A stretch of DNA of 64,000 bases from the NCBI GenBank assembly GCA_965247435.1, contig OZ252019.1, positions 4,340,001 through 4,404,000 on the forward strand, in the 5' to 3' direction. Source of the DNA: Ilyomonas sp965247435. GTDB taxonomy: Bacteria; Bacteroidota; Bacteroidia; Chitinophagales; Chitinophagaceae. Below are positions 24,435 to 34,301 of the stretch, piece by piece. Both the position numbers and the translations under genes were made by a program. Position 1 is the first letter of the stretch; each line of letters begins with the position of its first letter. Below the pieces are notes generated by a model. That model worked only from the letters and a program-made list of their open reading frames with translations, was not told the origin of the DNA and ran no database searches.

Positions 24435-26528
24435 CTACTTCGCTATCACCATTTGTCTGGTAGCTGCCAGCCCGCCGTTTATATACAAAGAATAATGATA
24501 AGTGCCCGCTGCAAGTGTTGTAGTATCTATATTTATCACTCCTTTACTATCGCTTACCGTTACCGCTTTTACAGTATCACCACTGGTGCCGGTGATAATG
24601 ATCTTTGCGGAGGAACAGCCCGGGGGCAACGTATAACTAATACCGGTAGTTTGCGCAGCAGGGTTCGGAATATTCTGCGCCAGGGAAGCGCCGCTAACGG
24701 CAGTCATCGCTGCAGATGCAGCTATCGCACTACCTTGCTGCTGTGTTTTTATTAAAGCCTCCATTTTATCCAGCCGTTGCTTCAGCGCTTCATTTTCTGC
24801 CGACAATTCCTGCACTGCTTTTACCAGTGGCACCACAAACTCCGCATACCGCAATCCATACAAATCCTTGCTGTTTTCAGGCGCATCCACACCGCTGAAA
24901 TTGTAATTAATTTCCTTAGCTGCTTTCTCTACCTCCTGCGCTATAAAGCCCGTATATACGGTTGCTTCCTGGGCGGCACGTGCGTTTCTCTCCTGTGCTG
25001 AAACGGACAACGCTTTTCCGTCTTTATCCTTTTTAGCAGGCGGTGGTACGAGCTTTTCTGCCGCATCAATATTAAGGGTATAGGTCAGCGGCTTTAGTTT
25101 ATTAATAAACAGGAGGCCGGGCACATTCTCTTTCAGATTCGTTTTTACCCGGCCATCGGAAATCTTTGTCCAGTCGGCATAGCCGCCGATGCTTGTGGTA
25201 CTGCTGTTGCCGATGCGTGCCTGGTTGCTGGCTGTTGGCTGCGCTGCATAACCGATACCGATGGTATTGTACAGGTCGTCGTAGTCGGTAGGCGGGCCGG
25301 AAAAACTGCCCACGGCTACATTGTTGTATCCCGGAATAGCATATCCCAGCGCCAAAAAACCAACTGCGCAGTTGTAGTAAGATGCTGTATTGTTGTACAA
25401 CGCATTTACGCCAACCGCCGTATTATAATTGCCGGTGGTATTGCTGTACAGCGAAGTGGCCCCGGTGGCTACATTAAACCCTCCGGTAGTGTTGGCATAC
25501 AAGGCTTCCCAGCCGTGGGCATCATTGCCGCTGCCGGTCGTGTTCACATACAACGCACGGTAGCCGATACCGGTATTGGAATTGCCCGTAGTATTGGTAA
25601 ACAGAGCCAGTGGCCCCATAGCGGTATTGTAATAGCCGGTCTGGTTACCTTGTAAAGAAGAATAGCCATACGCTGCATTGCTGTAGCCGGTTGTATTGTT
25701 GAACATGGAGTAAGTGCCCGTTGCGGCATTAAAACTGCCGGAGGTATTGGTGTATAACGCCCGGTAGCCGGTGGCGGTATTAAAAGAAGCCTTGTTGGCA
25801 TACAATGCCTGGTAGCCGCCGGCAGTGTTCGAATTGCCGGTTTGGTTAGATTGTAAGGCAGCACTGCCATACGCACTGTTGAAGCTGCCGGTGGTATTGG
25901 CGTACAGCGCATTTACTCCTGCCGCCGAGTTGTTGTTGCCGGTGGTGTTGCTGTATAAGGCCTGCCAGCCATTGGCGATGTTGCTGTATCCGGTAGTGTT
26001 GGAATAGAGTGATTGAAAGCCGGTAGCGGTATTTAAGTAACCGCTGGTATTTGCATACAATGCTTTGGAGCCAACTGCCGTATTGCCGCCACTCCCATCG
26101 GCATTGTACAAGGCAGAGTCGCCGACCGCAACGAGGTTGCTGCCGACTGCATTTTTGTACAAAGCGCCGATGCCTACCGCACTGTTGCTATAGCCGGCAG
26201 TGGTAAAATACAAGGCATAGGCGCCGGCAGCCGTATTGTTTTTACCCAGCGTATTAGAGAAAGCGGCCTTGTAGCCGAAAGCCGTGTTATTGCTGCCGGT
26301 ATTGTTTTTAAATGCCTGGAAGCCAAAAGAAGTATTGGCTTTGCCGGCCGCAAAATCAATATAGCCCGAAGGTTGATTGTTTACTTTAAACAGGAGCGCT
26401 GTGGCATCTTTTGTTCCCAAGAAATTAGTGGGCGGGTTGGTGCCGCTGTTGCCGGTAAGCAGCCAGCTTTGAGCAAAGGCAGTGTGTGTAAGTGCTGCGA
26501 GTGTAAGCAGGAAAAATAACTGTTTCAT
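24435..26528 (-). CDS. adhesin-like repeat protein with S74 chaperone and T9SS domains
   Basis: A 697-residue exported protein. After a signal peptide (to about residue 20, LTHTAFAQ) come about 18 tandem units of 17 residues (roughly 65-400) on the pattern N-T-A-x-G-x-x-A-L-Y-x-N-T-x-G-x-x, like heads of trimeric autotransporter adhesins. Next is an S74-type intramolecular chaperone domain (about 440-590) starting SDGRVKTNLKENVPGLLFINKLKPLTYTLN. A short coiled coil follows (VQELSAENEALKQRLDKMEALIK) and the C-terminus is a type IX sorting domain (LAQNIPNPAAQTTGISYTLP to the end). It probably forms a trimeric surface fibre. Placing an S74 domain ahead of a sorting domain raises a processing question (see findings). 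Confidence 0.85.
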   Translation of the reverse strand: MKQLFFLLTLAALTHTAFAQSWLLTGNSGTNPPTNFLGTKDATALLFKVNNQPSGYIDFAAGKANTSFGFQAFKNNTGSNNTAFGYKAAFSNTLGKNNTAAGAYALYFTTAGYSNSAVGIGALYKNAVGSNLVAVGDSALYNADGSGGNTAVGSKALYANTSGYLNTATGFQSLYSNTTGYSNIANGWQALYSNTTGNNNSAAGVNALYANTTGSFNSAYGSAALQSNQTGNSNTAGGYQALYANKASFNTATGYRALYTNTSGSFNAATGTYSMFNNTTGYSNAAYGYSSLQGNQTGYYNTAMGPLALFTNTTGNSNTGIGYRALYVNTTGSGNDAHGWEALYANTTGGFNVATGATSLYSNTTGNYNTAVGVNALYNNTASYYNCAVGFLALGYAIPGYNNVAVGSFSGPPTDYDDLYNTIGIGYAAQPTASNQARIGNSSTTSIGGYADWTKISDGRVKTNLKENVPGLLFINKLKPLTYTLNIDAAEKLVPPPAKKDKDGKALSVSAQERNARAAQEATVYTGFIAQEVEKAAKEINYNFSGVDAPENSKDLYGLRYAEFVVPLVKAVQELSAENEALKQRLDKMEALIKTQQQGSAIAASAAMTAVSGASLAQNIPNPAAQTTGISYTLPPGCSSAKIIITGTSGDTVKAVTVSDSKGVINIDTTTLAAGTYHYSLYINGGLAATRQMVIAK

Positions 26529-26877
26529 AGGTGGGCGGTTTATGTTTTAAAATAAAAAGAGAAAGCAGTTTGTTACCGGAGAAACAGCGGAAAGCGTTTA
26601 CTAATTATAGTCTGCCAGTGTAATAAATGCATTATAATAATGGCAAGGTTTGTTATGTCCGGTCTGCTGGCGGAAGTCCGGTAATGAAAAGTAAAAATAA
26701 AGCTTATAAATAAATTCGGGCGGCAGGATTAATAAGTGTAATGCAGCTATTGTATCCTGCGCCGCTTAGCTTCCGTTGTTACAAGGCTGGCAGCAGCCTT
26801 TACAAGATAAGCAAACCTTCTCTTTACAACGTAGTAAAAACATTTTTCAGCAGGTAATCAGTAAGTAAATACTGTAC
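26529..26877. other. intergenic, nothing recognised
   Basis: This 349-base stretch lies between two leftward genes (adhesin and ABC exporter). It should contain the adhesin promoter. No clear -7 element, repeat or RNA was found. Confidence 0.5.
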
Positions 26878-28620
26878 TTATTTTCTTTCGCCCACCTGTT
26901 GCCGCCACATGGCATAGTACAGGCTTTTAAGCTGCAGCAGTTCTTCGTGCGAGCCCTGCTCTGTAATCTTCCCCTTCTCCAGCACATAGATGGTATCTGC
27001 ATGCATCACGGTAGATAACCGGTGTGCAATTAAGATAGTCATCTGCTCCCTGCTGCTGGAGATTTCCTGAATAGTGTTGGTTATTTCTTCCTCGGTTAAA
27101 GAATCCAGCGCCGAAGTAGCTTCATCAAAAATTAGCAGGGGCGGCTGGCGCAACAAGGCCCTTGCAATAGACAAACGTTGTTTTTCACCGCCGGAAAGCT
27201 TCATGCCGTTTTCGCCCAGCATCGTATGTACGCCATTCGATGCTTTGGCAATTAAAGCCGAAGCAGATGCTCTTCTTAACGCTTCATTGATCTCTTCCTC
27301 CGTAGCGGCAGGCTTTACAAACAGCAGGTTATCTTTTATGGAGCCGGCATACAACTGCGTGTCCTGGGTTACAAAACCAATTTGCCGCCGCAGCGGGTTG
27401 TACCGGATTCGGGTAGATAAGATTTCATTAAAATAAATGCCGCCGCTTATGGGTGTATATAAACCTACCAACAGTTTAACGAGCGTGGATTTGCCGGAAC
27501 CGGACGGCCCTACGAAAGCAATGGTTTGCCCGGTTTTTACTGTAAAAGAAATACCGTCAATCGCATTATACCCCGCCGTCTTATGCCGGAAAACGACCTC
27601 ATCAAACCGCAGGCTTTCAAGGCTGCCGGTCTCTACCGAATTGTCGGGGCGCTTTTCTACCGGCTTGTTCATCAGCCTGTCAAAAGTCTGCAGGGAAGTA
27701 TGGGCTTCGCGGTATAAAATAATGAGATTGCCTAAGTCTTGCAAGGGCGTAAAAATGGCCGTCGAAATAAATTGCATGGCTATTAGTTCGCCCGTGCTGA
27801 GTACTTTCCGAAAAATAAGCCATAGTAAAATGAACAGGATTGATTGCTTGAGCAGGTTGAGCATATTACCTTGTAAAAAAGAAAGCGAACTTACTTTCTT
27901 CGCTTTCTGCATTTCTAATCCATAGATGGTGAGTGTGAGCTCATTAAGCCGCCTGATCTCGGGAAACGTAAGCCCTAAGCTTTTCACCAACTCTATATTG
28001 CGGAGGCTTTCGGTAATAACGCCGGCCTGCTTATCGGTTTGCCGGTTAATAGATCGTTGTATGCCTTTTATTCTTTTAGAGACTAAGCCCGTAAGAGAGC
28101 CCAGCAGGAGCACGCCAATAAAGAAAACAGGCACCAGCAGCCAGTTGCGGTTGATGCTGTACCAAAGCAAAAAGCCAACGCCCACCAGGGAAGAAAAAAG
28201 CACATTCACAAAGGCGTTAAGAAAACGTTCGGCGTCTGTTTTCACTTTTTGCAATACTGAAAGTGTAGTTCCGCTCCTGCTTTCTTCAAATTCCTCAAAA
28301 GAAAGCCGCAAGGTTTGTTTTAGCCCGTCATTAAAAATATGCATGCCAAAGCGGGCTACTGTTTTGCGGGTAATGTACTCCTGGAACGATTTGCACAGTT
28401 TGGAAAGTATGGCTATGCCTAATGCCAGCAGCAGCCAGTACAAAACGCCGTGTATCAGCGCTTTTTCCGGAAGGTGATTTTTGTTGGTGCCGTATTGATC
28501 GATAATTTTCCCAAAAATAACCGGATCGAAAAGGTTGAGCAGTTGAGCAACAGCAGCCAGCAGAAGCGATATAAAAATTAATGACCGGTAAGGCCGCAGG
28601 TATTTCCAAAGTATTTTCAT
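26878..28620 (-). CDS. ABC exporter, fused permease and ATPase
   Basis: A 580-residue half-transporter of the MsbA/lipid and drug exporter type. Six membrane helices occupy about residues 15-310; the nucleotide-binding domain shows Walker A GPSGSGKST (about 370), a Q-loop in GFVTQDTQLYAG, the signature LSGGEKQR, Walker B PLLIFDEATSALD and the switch HRLSTVMHAD. It should work as a homodimer in the inner membrane. It is a single gene; the substrate (lipid, peptide or drug) cannot be told. Confidence 0.92.
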   Translation of the reverse strand: MKILWKYLRPYRSLIFISLLLAAVAQLLNLFDPVIFGKIIDQYGTNKNHLPEKALIHGVLYWLLLALGIAILSKLCKSFQEYITRKTVARFGMHIFNDGLKQTLRLSFEEFEESRSGTTLSVLQKVKTDAERFLNAFVNVLFSSLVGVGFLLWYSINRNWLLVPVFFIGVLLLGSLTGLVSKRIKGIQRSINRQTDKQAGVITESLRNIELVKSLGLTFPEIRRLNELTLTIYGLEMQKAKKVSSLSFLQGNMLNLLKQSILFILLWLIFRKVLSTGELIAMQFISTAIFTPLQDLGNLIILYREAHTSLQTFDRLMNKPVEKRPDNSVETGSLESLRFDEVVFRHKTAGYNAIDGISFTVKTGQTIAFVGPSGSGKSTLVKLLVGLYTPISGGIYFNEILSTRIRYNPLRRQIGFVTQDTQLYAGSIKDNLLFVKPAATEEEINEALRRASASALIAKASNGVHTMLGENGMKLSGGEKQRLSIARALLRQPPLLIFDEATSALDSLTEEEITNTIQEISSSREQMTILIAHRLSTVMHADTIYVLEKGKITEQGSHEELLQLKSLYYAMWRQQVGERK

Positions 28621-28848
28621 AGCTGCCAGTCGGGTGCAAATACTACGCCTGTATAACCAAACGGATGATGTTGTATTGATTTGATAACTACAAAAATGAA
28701 GACAAAAGACCGGTAAGTTTACACTCGGTGCACCGGCGCGGTGATATGGTAAACAGCCATAGTCAAAAATTAGCTTAGCTGCTTTTTATCAGTTTATCAA
28801 AACCTGTCTTTTAAGATAAAAAAGTATCAGATGCATTCTAACCAATGC

Positions 28849-29034
28849 TCAGGTAGCTTTATCATTGGTAGTGCGGAGAAGGCCTATACCGGCCAGAAAA
28901 AAGATCAGGCCGAGGATGCCATACACGGCAATGCTTTTAGCACTTGAACTGCCCTGCGCTATAGAAATGCCGGCATAAATAAGCCCGGAAATACCAAGTA
29001 CTGTAAGTATGATCCCGAAGATTCTTTTTTCCAT
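28849..29034 (-). CDS. small two-helix membrane protein
   Basis: A 61-residue protein: a KR start, helix 1 (IFGIILTVLGISGLIYAGISIA), a short loop (QGSSSAKSIA) and helix 2 (VYGILGLIFFLAGIGLLRTT). Small proteins of this layout are common in Bacteroidota and are often stress-induced. I do not assign a family. It lies between the multi-PAS kinase and the ABC exporter, all leftward but with wide gaps. Confidence 0.6.
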   Translation of the reverse strand: MEKRIFGIILTVLGISGLIYAGISIAQGSSSAKSIAVYGILGLIFFLAGIGLLRTTNDKAT

Positions 29035-29155
29035 AAGTTACTGTTGTTAACCACGTTTTGCAAAAGATATGCCATCGGAAGCGCACCGGTCTTACCGGCT
29101 GCTGTAGTTATATGGCTGAAGTGTGTGAGCAGGGTTTATTAGCCGGGGTATATTC

Positions 29156-31540
29156 TTATACAACCGGCACCATAAACCAGAAGGTACTGCCCTTGCCTAT
29201 GGCGCTTTCCACCCCTATCCGGCCGCCATGCCGTTTAATAATTTCGGCACTGATATATAAGCCTAAACCAAGGCCGGAGTACTGCACGCCATCGTAGTCG
29301 GCACGGTAATAACGCTCGAACAGGTGCGGCAGCTTGTCGGCTGCTATACCAGGCCCGGCATCTCTTACCGAAACCCTGGCCATGCCTGCCAACTTTTCTA
29401 TTGTCAGATAAATTTCTCTTATCTCCGGTGCATACTTGGCAGCATTATTTACAAAGTTTACCACCACCTGCTCTATACGGTGCTCATCGGCATATATCTG
29501 CAACTGTTCATCGCCTTCTATTATAATGTCGTGCCTGCCGCTGCTGCGTACATGGTTGCAGCACTGGCCCAGCACTTCGGCAATTGTAAACGTTGACTTG
29601 TTGAGGTGAAGCTGCCCTGCGTTCATACGGCTGGCATTCAGCAGGCTTTCAATCAGGCTACTTATCTTCTCTATGCTTTTGTTTGACTGCTCGATAAGCT
29701 TTGGCAGCATCGGAGGCGAAGGCTGGTCTTTAATCCTGTTCATAAGTTGCAGGGCTGCCTTTAAACTGGTAACCGGCGTTTTAAGCTCATGGCTGGCGAT
29801 GGTAATAAAATCATCCTTCCGCTGGTCTTCCAGCTTACGCTCGGTGATGTCGAGCACAGTGCCGGAGAAATGAGCCTGGCGGTTTGTTTCCGCATCGTAC
29901 AGTTTGCCGGTAGCCCGCACCCAGCGCAGCTTTTTATCGTGATAGCCAATAACCGTATATTCCTTATCAAAGGGCACTCCGTTCGTTAACACGGCTTCTA
30001 CAGCAGTTTCTATTTCTTCTTTATACTCCTCACTTACCTGGCTCATGGCTGCATCAAAGGTCATGTCTTCGTCCGGGTAATAACCAAGCAGCTCCTTCAG
30101 CCTTGCAGAAGGAAGGAACCTGCGGGTCTCTACATCCATATACCAGGTACCCATCTGTGCAGCATCAATAGCAGCCCTTAGCATCTCTTCTGTTTTTTCA
30201 AGTTCCTGCCGTGCCGCTACCTGCTGCGTAATGTCCATTACCGAACCTATAAAGCGTACCGGCTTGTCGCTTTCATCAAATAAAACTTTACCTTTTGCCC
30301 GCACCCAGCGCAGTATCCCATCCTCGGTACCTATGGTGCGGTATTCCACATCATAATCGCCGTTACTTACTGCTTTTATAAAAGCTTTGTCTATGATGCG
30401 CAGCACTCTTTCGCGGTCATCTTTATGCAGGCCCTGCTGAAAATCAGTTTCATAATTTACCTGGCGGCTATGGCTTATACCAAACAGTTCGCGGCAGCGT
30501 GCATCCCACTCCATTGTGCTCTTCAGCAAGTCCATATCAAAGGTTCCCAACTGTGCCGCTTCTTTAGATAAGCGTATCTGCTCATACGCCCGTTCCAGTT
30601 CCTTCCTCGCTTCTACTTTTTCGGTTACATCTGTTATTACGGCTATAATGCCGGTTAACCTGCCGGTGTTATCCTGCAGCGGCTGATACAATACATCATA
30701 ATAATTTTCTACCGGTTTTCCATTGCGCAGCACCATGCCTTTTACTTCGCTGCCGTGGTGCAACCTGCGTGTTGCATACACTTCATTCAACACATTCATA
30801 TAATAATGCGCGGCCATTTCCGGACGCGCTACTATTAGCGGCTTGCCAATTACATCCTCGTTCCGGCCCCATACTGCCAGCATTTTCTCATTGGCCAGCT
30901 CAATTACAAATTCAGGCCCTCTATATACCGCAATAGCTACCGGCGCCTGCTTTACAAGGCCCCGGAAACGCTGCTCGCTTTCGGCCATTTTATTGTTGAG
31001 TACTTTAAGACTGTCGTACGAACCGGTAAGCTCTTCGTTCACCGCCATCAGCTCTTCGTTTATCGCAGCCAACTCTTCATTCGCTGCCGCCAGCTCCTCA
31101 TTCAGCGCCTGCTCTTTTTTGCCGGCATCCCGTATGGCCTGGCGGTTATTGTACTGCTCGGTTACATTTACAGCAGTATGCAGAATACAATACACTTTAC
31201 CGGCACTGTCTTTAACAGCACGACATACAAAATCAAAGTAAAAAACCTGCATCTTTCCTTCCACCTTTAAAACCGCGGCTGTGTCTTTTGCTTTATAGGT
31301 GCCGCCTGTGCGCCATACTTCTTTAAGTAAGTTTACAAAAGGCTGCAGCTTAAGCTCCGGCACGGCCTCTTCCAGCGGCATGCCTATGATGCTCCTGTCT
31401 TTGCCCCAGAAGCCGATCATTGCATCGTTTGCCGATTGTATGTGCAGCGCTTCGGACGAATAAACAGCAGCAGCATTCTCCGACAAGGATAAAATCTCTA
31501 ACAACTCGTCGTTGCTGAACCGGTGGACTTGAATGGCCAT
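29156..31540 (-). CDS. multi-PAS sensor histidine kinase
   Basis: A 794-residue soluble kinase. PAS 1 covers about 10-125; a heptad-like coiled coil with repeated NEEL units (about 143-185) follows; then three further PAS/PAC units (about 190-315, 325-445, 450-570), each ending in a DITxx or DVTxx signature. The phospho-acceptor is in DDFITIASHELKTPVTSLKAAL (about 585) and the ATPase domain has NFVNNAAKYAP, DAGPGIA and GLGLGLYIS. With no membrane helix it senses an internal signal, perhaps light or redox through a PAS-bound cofactor. No response regulator is next to it. Confidence 0.92.
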   Translation of the reverse strand: MAIQVHRFSNDELLEILSLSENAAAVYSSEALHIQSANDAMIGFWGKDRSIIGMPLEEAVPELKLQPFVNLLKEVWRTGGTYKAKDTAAVLKVEGKMQVFYFDFVCRAVKDSAGKVYCILHTAVNVTEQYNNRQAIRDAGKKEQALNEELAAANEELAAINEELMAVNEELTGSYDSLKVLNNKMAESEQRFRGLVKQAPVAIAVYRGPEFVIELANEKMLAVWGRNEDVIGKPLIVARPEMAAHYYMNVLNEVYATRRLHHGSEVKGMVLRNGKPVENYYDVLYQPLQDNTGRLTGIIAVITDVTEKVEARKELERAYEQIRLSKEAAQLGTFDMDLLKSTMEWDARCRELFGISHSRQVNYETDFQQGLHKDDRERVLRIIDKAFIKAVSNGDYDVEYRTIGTEDGILRWVRAKGKVLFDESDKPVRFIGSVMDITQQVAARQELEKTEEMLRAAIDAAQMGTWYMDVETRRFLPSARLKELLGYYPDEDMTFDAAMSQVSEEYKEEIETAVEAVLTNGVPFDKEYTVIGYHDKKLRWVRATGKLYDAETNRQAHFSGTVLDITERKLEDQRKDDFITIASHELKTPVTSLKAALQLMNRIKDQPSPPMLPKLIEQSNKSIEKISSLIESLLNASRMNAGQLHLNKSTFTIAEVLGQCCNHVRSSGRHDIIIEGDEQLQIYADEHRIEQVVVNFVNNAAKYAPEIREIYLTIEKLAGMARVSVRDAGPGIAADKLPHLFERYYRADYDGVQYSGLGLGLYISAEIIKRHGGRIGVESAIGKGSTFWFMVPVV

Positions 31541-31800
31541 TAATTATTTATAAAAAGGAAAAAACAAAGTAAGAATAAAAAAAATTACACTAAAGCATAT
31601 TTTCTTTATCCGGGGCAAATAATTGAACAGCGAAACACAGAATATTTTATTTGAATAAAAGGGAAGTCACTAATAATTAAAAGGGTATGTTGATTAGCAA
31701 ACACCGGCTATTCCGTATTGTGGTTTTTCATAATGCAGTACAGAAGCCAAACAAGCTGCCTTTGCATCAACCACCTCAACCACCTGTAAAGCGCAGGCGC

Positions 31801-32886
31801 TTATGTCCAGTATAAGATCTGTGCGGCAGGAAACCGCTGTGCAATTTCTTTATAAAAAAATTCCTTCATGATAGTCATCTGGTCGCGCGGATAAACATAC
31901 TTGGTGCCGCCAAACTTATTTCGCTTTTGGGCGCGCGTAGTTTCTTCCATATCCAGGGAAGTATTCGGGTACCAGCTAAGCAATACTTCTTTAGAGCCGG
32001 GCGTAAAGCGGTGGGTAATTAGTTCAAAAGTAAGATCGCATTGGGCCGGCAACTGCTGCCGCAGCTCATTCAACAAATTGCTGTACGCTTCCTCCCAGCC
32101 GGGTATGGGCATAATGGGCGCCAGTACTACGCCCACGGGATAACCGCCACCGCCCTGCTCTTTGGGAAGAGCTAATTTGCGAAGCGCCGCAATACGTGCA
32201 TCTATATTGCTGGTGCCGCCTTCAAGCCGCTGCGAAACGGGCTTTGCATTTAAGCTGATGCGCCAGCGTGTACGGCCGTTATGCGCTATATCCAATAAAG
32301 GATCTACTGCATCAAACTTGGTTACAAAGCGCAGGGATTTATTTTCTTTTTTACTGAAAAAATGTATGGCTTCGGAAAGACTGCCGGTAAGGTGTTCAAT
32401 ACTTAACGGGTCGGTATAGCAACTGGCTTCAAATGTGGTATGGCCGGCGGGATTGTTGTACTTATCGGTATTCTGTAAAATTGCAGGCAGGTTGGCAAAC
32501 ACCCGTATCGCGGGCGGTCCCTGCAGGCTGCCGGCCAGGTAGCAGTACTGGCAATGTGCAGGGCAGCCTTCTGCGAGGTGAAACTGGAAATCGGCAGAAG
32601 GTGGTATGGGCCGTAATGCAAAGGCCGAAGGTGGTGCGGTTACTACTGCCAGTGTGGATTTGGCCAGTTTATACGTCTCGCGTTCCGTATCGCCGCGCAG
32701 GCCGGTAAGCCGGTTGTTCTTCAGTACTTCTAACGGAATATTATACTTGTTGATGCGCTCGTATATCTGCTGCCCGAAAGGTTCCTGCATTGCATCAGCG
32801 GTAAATAAGACCCGCCTCGGCATCCACAATTTAGCCGGCTTTATAGTGGTTGCCTGCTCTATATTTTCTGTCTGGAATAATTGCAT
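31801..32886 (-). CDS. spore photoproduct lyase-like radical SAM enzyme
   Basis: A 361-residue radical SAM protein of the spore photoproduct lyase (SplB) family. The cluster motif CPAHCQYC (C108, C112, C115) sits in FHLAEGCPAHCQYCYLAGS. The segment FEASCYTDPLSIEHL carries C156, matching the cysteine that donates a hydrogen atom in Bacillus SplB. The family N-terminus (KLWMPRRVLFTADAM, EVLKNNRLTGL) and the late VLLSWYPNT block are also present. The predicted job is repair of a UV thymine lesion, which is unexpected in a non-sporulating phylum. The start is ATG 32886; the frame opens five codons earlier at a TTG. It is divergent from the prohibitin gene. Confidence 0.85.
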   Translation of the reverse strand: MQLFQTENIEQATTIKPAKLWMPRRVLFTADAMQEPFGQQIYERINKYNIPLEVLKNNRLTGLRGDTERETYKLAKSTLAVVTAPPSAFALRPIPPSADFQFHLAEGCPAHCQYCYLAGSLQGPPAIRVFANLPAILQNTDKYNNPAGHTTFEASCYTDPLSIEHLTGSLSEAIHFFSKKENKSLRFVTKFDAVDPLLDIAHNGRTRWRISLNAKPVSQRLEGGTSNIDARIAALRKLALPKEQGGGGYPVGVVLAPIMPIPGWEEAYSNLLNELRQQLPAQCDLTFELITHRFTPGSKEVLLSWYPNTSLDMEETTRAQKRNKFGGTKYVYPRDQMTIMKEFFYKEIAQRFPAAQILYWT

Positions 32887-33001
32887 GCTTTTACTATACA
32901 ATCTCTGTTCCTGCGATGCCTTGTTGCCATTATGGCAAGATAAATAACCGTTAAAGCGGAAGCCGTTTTACAGATGTTGAATAGTAACTCTGTTGTTCAT
33001 C

Positions 33002-33009
33002 TACCTTTG
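33002..33009 (+). promoter_or_regulatory. -7 element (TACCTTTG) of the prohibitin gene
   Basis: TACCTTTG lies 53 bases before the prohibitin ATG. A TTG at 32977-32979 is 22 bases upstream, slightly wider than the usual spacing. Confidence 0.5.
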
Positions 33010-33062
33010 CCTTGTCTCTGCTCTTTTTTAATTTTAATAAACAGCGATAAATCATACTAAAT

Positions 33063-33968
33063 ATGGTACTTATTATTCTTGGTATTATACTAATCATTAT
33101 TTCTTTTGCCGGCAACAACCCTAATTTTAAACGGTATAGCGGCCTTGCGCGCATTGGCGGGGTTATCGCCATTGGCATGGGCATATTAAGCGCCTGTGCC
33201 GTACAGGTGGACACCGGAGAGGTTGGCGTGCAAAAATTATTCGGCAAAGTGCAAAGCACCGTGCTTACCAGCGGGCTGCACCTGGTAAACCCGTTGGTGG
33301 AAGTAGAACATATAGACGTGCGAACAAAAAATTACACCATGAGCGGTGTGCATGACGAAGGCACTAAAACGGGCGATGATGCGATCCGTGTGCTGTCGGC
33401 AGACGGGCTGGAAGTTACAATTGACTTGTCGGTGCTTTACCATGTTGTGCCTTCAGAAGCGCCTAAGCTGCTGCGCGAAACAGGTGTTGATTATGAGGAT
33501 AAAATCGTACGCCCGATTACCCGTACGCGCATCAGGGACAATGCAGTGTATTACGATGCGGTTGCCCTGTTCTCTACGCGGCGCGATGAGTTTCAGCAAC
33601 GCATTTTTGCCACTATTGAAAAAGATTTTAAAGTCCGCGGCCTGGTACTGGAGAATCTGCTGGTGCGCAACATTGCGCTGCCCACAAGTGTAAAATCTAC
33701 CATTGAGCAAAAAATAAATGCCGAGCAGGACGCGCAGAAAATGCAGTTTGTGCTGCAGAAAGAACAACAGGAAGCACAGCGCAAGCGTGTGGAAGCGCAG
33801 GGTATTGCAGACTATCAGCGCATCATCAGTGAAAGCCTGACCGACAAGCAGTTGCAATATGAACGTATAAAAGCGCAATTAGAAATGGCCAAATCGCCGA
33901 ACTCTAAAATTATTGTTATGGGCAGCGGTAATACGCCGGTAATATTGGATGCTAACGATAATAAATAA
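33063..33968 (+). CDS. prohibitin family (SPFH) membrane protein
   Basis: A 301-residue SPFH protein. Two N-terminal hydrophobic stretches (VLIILGIILIIISFAG and GGVIAIGMGILSACAV) anchor it; the SPFH domain follows (VDTGEVGVQKLFGKVQ, GLHLVNPLVEVEHIDVRTKNYTMS), then a long helix (INAEQDAQKMQFVLQKEQQEAQRKRVEAQGIADYQ) that should drive ring assembly. It forms membrane scaffolds linked to protein quality control. It is a single gene with its own promoter. Confidence 0.92.
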   Translation: MVLIILGIILIIISFAGNNPNFKRYSGLARIGGVIAIGMGILSACAVQVDTGEVGVQKLFGKVQSTVLTSGLHLVNPLVEVEHIDVRTKNYTMSGVHDEGTKTGDDAIRVLSADGLEVTIDLSVLYHVVPSEAPKLLRETGVDYEDKIVRPITRTRIRDNAVYYDAVALFSTRRDEFQQRIFATIEKDFKVRGLVLENLLVRNIALPTSVKSTIEQKINAEQDAQKMQFVLQKEQQEAQRKRVEAQGIADYQRIISESLTDKQLQYERIKAQLEMAKSPNSKIIVMGSGNTPVILDANDNK

Positions 33969-34301
33969 TTTTCGGAATTGCGGTTGACGGATACAGTAAG
34001 CTTCAGGTACCTTCGAAAAATCTAAAACAGCAGGAGTTTTTTAAGTTGGTAGAATGAAGGTATTTAATTTGCGGGCTGCGCAGATACATAAATGAAGAAA
34101 GCAAAGATTATAAAATAAAGGCCGTTGCCCTTACAAAAATAAAAAAACCCTTCCTCAATTAAACAGGCTATCTTCGTAAAGACACATTTGAGTACCGCAC
34201 TTCGTAATTAAACATCACTGCTGCCGGGTTCGCCCTGCTAATAGTCAATTTCTTTACCACGTTCCTTTCTCAGATATTAATCAATTTATAACAGACATCA
34301 A
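33969..34301. other. intergenic, nothing recognised
   Basis: This 333-base stretch lies between the prohibitin and RRM genes. It is the right length for a long leader of an RRM gene, often cold-regulated, but I found no clear promoter or hairpin. Confidence 0.45.

Noticed and set aside
29156..31540. NEEL-rich repeat in the kinase as a separate repeat protein
   Set aside because: The repeated NEEL units are a short coiled coil between PAS domains, a common linker in such kinases.
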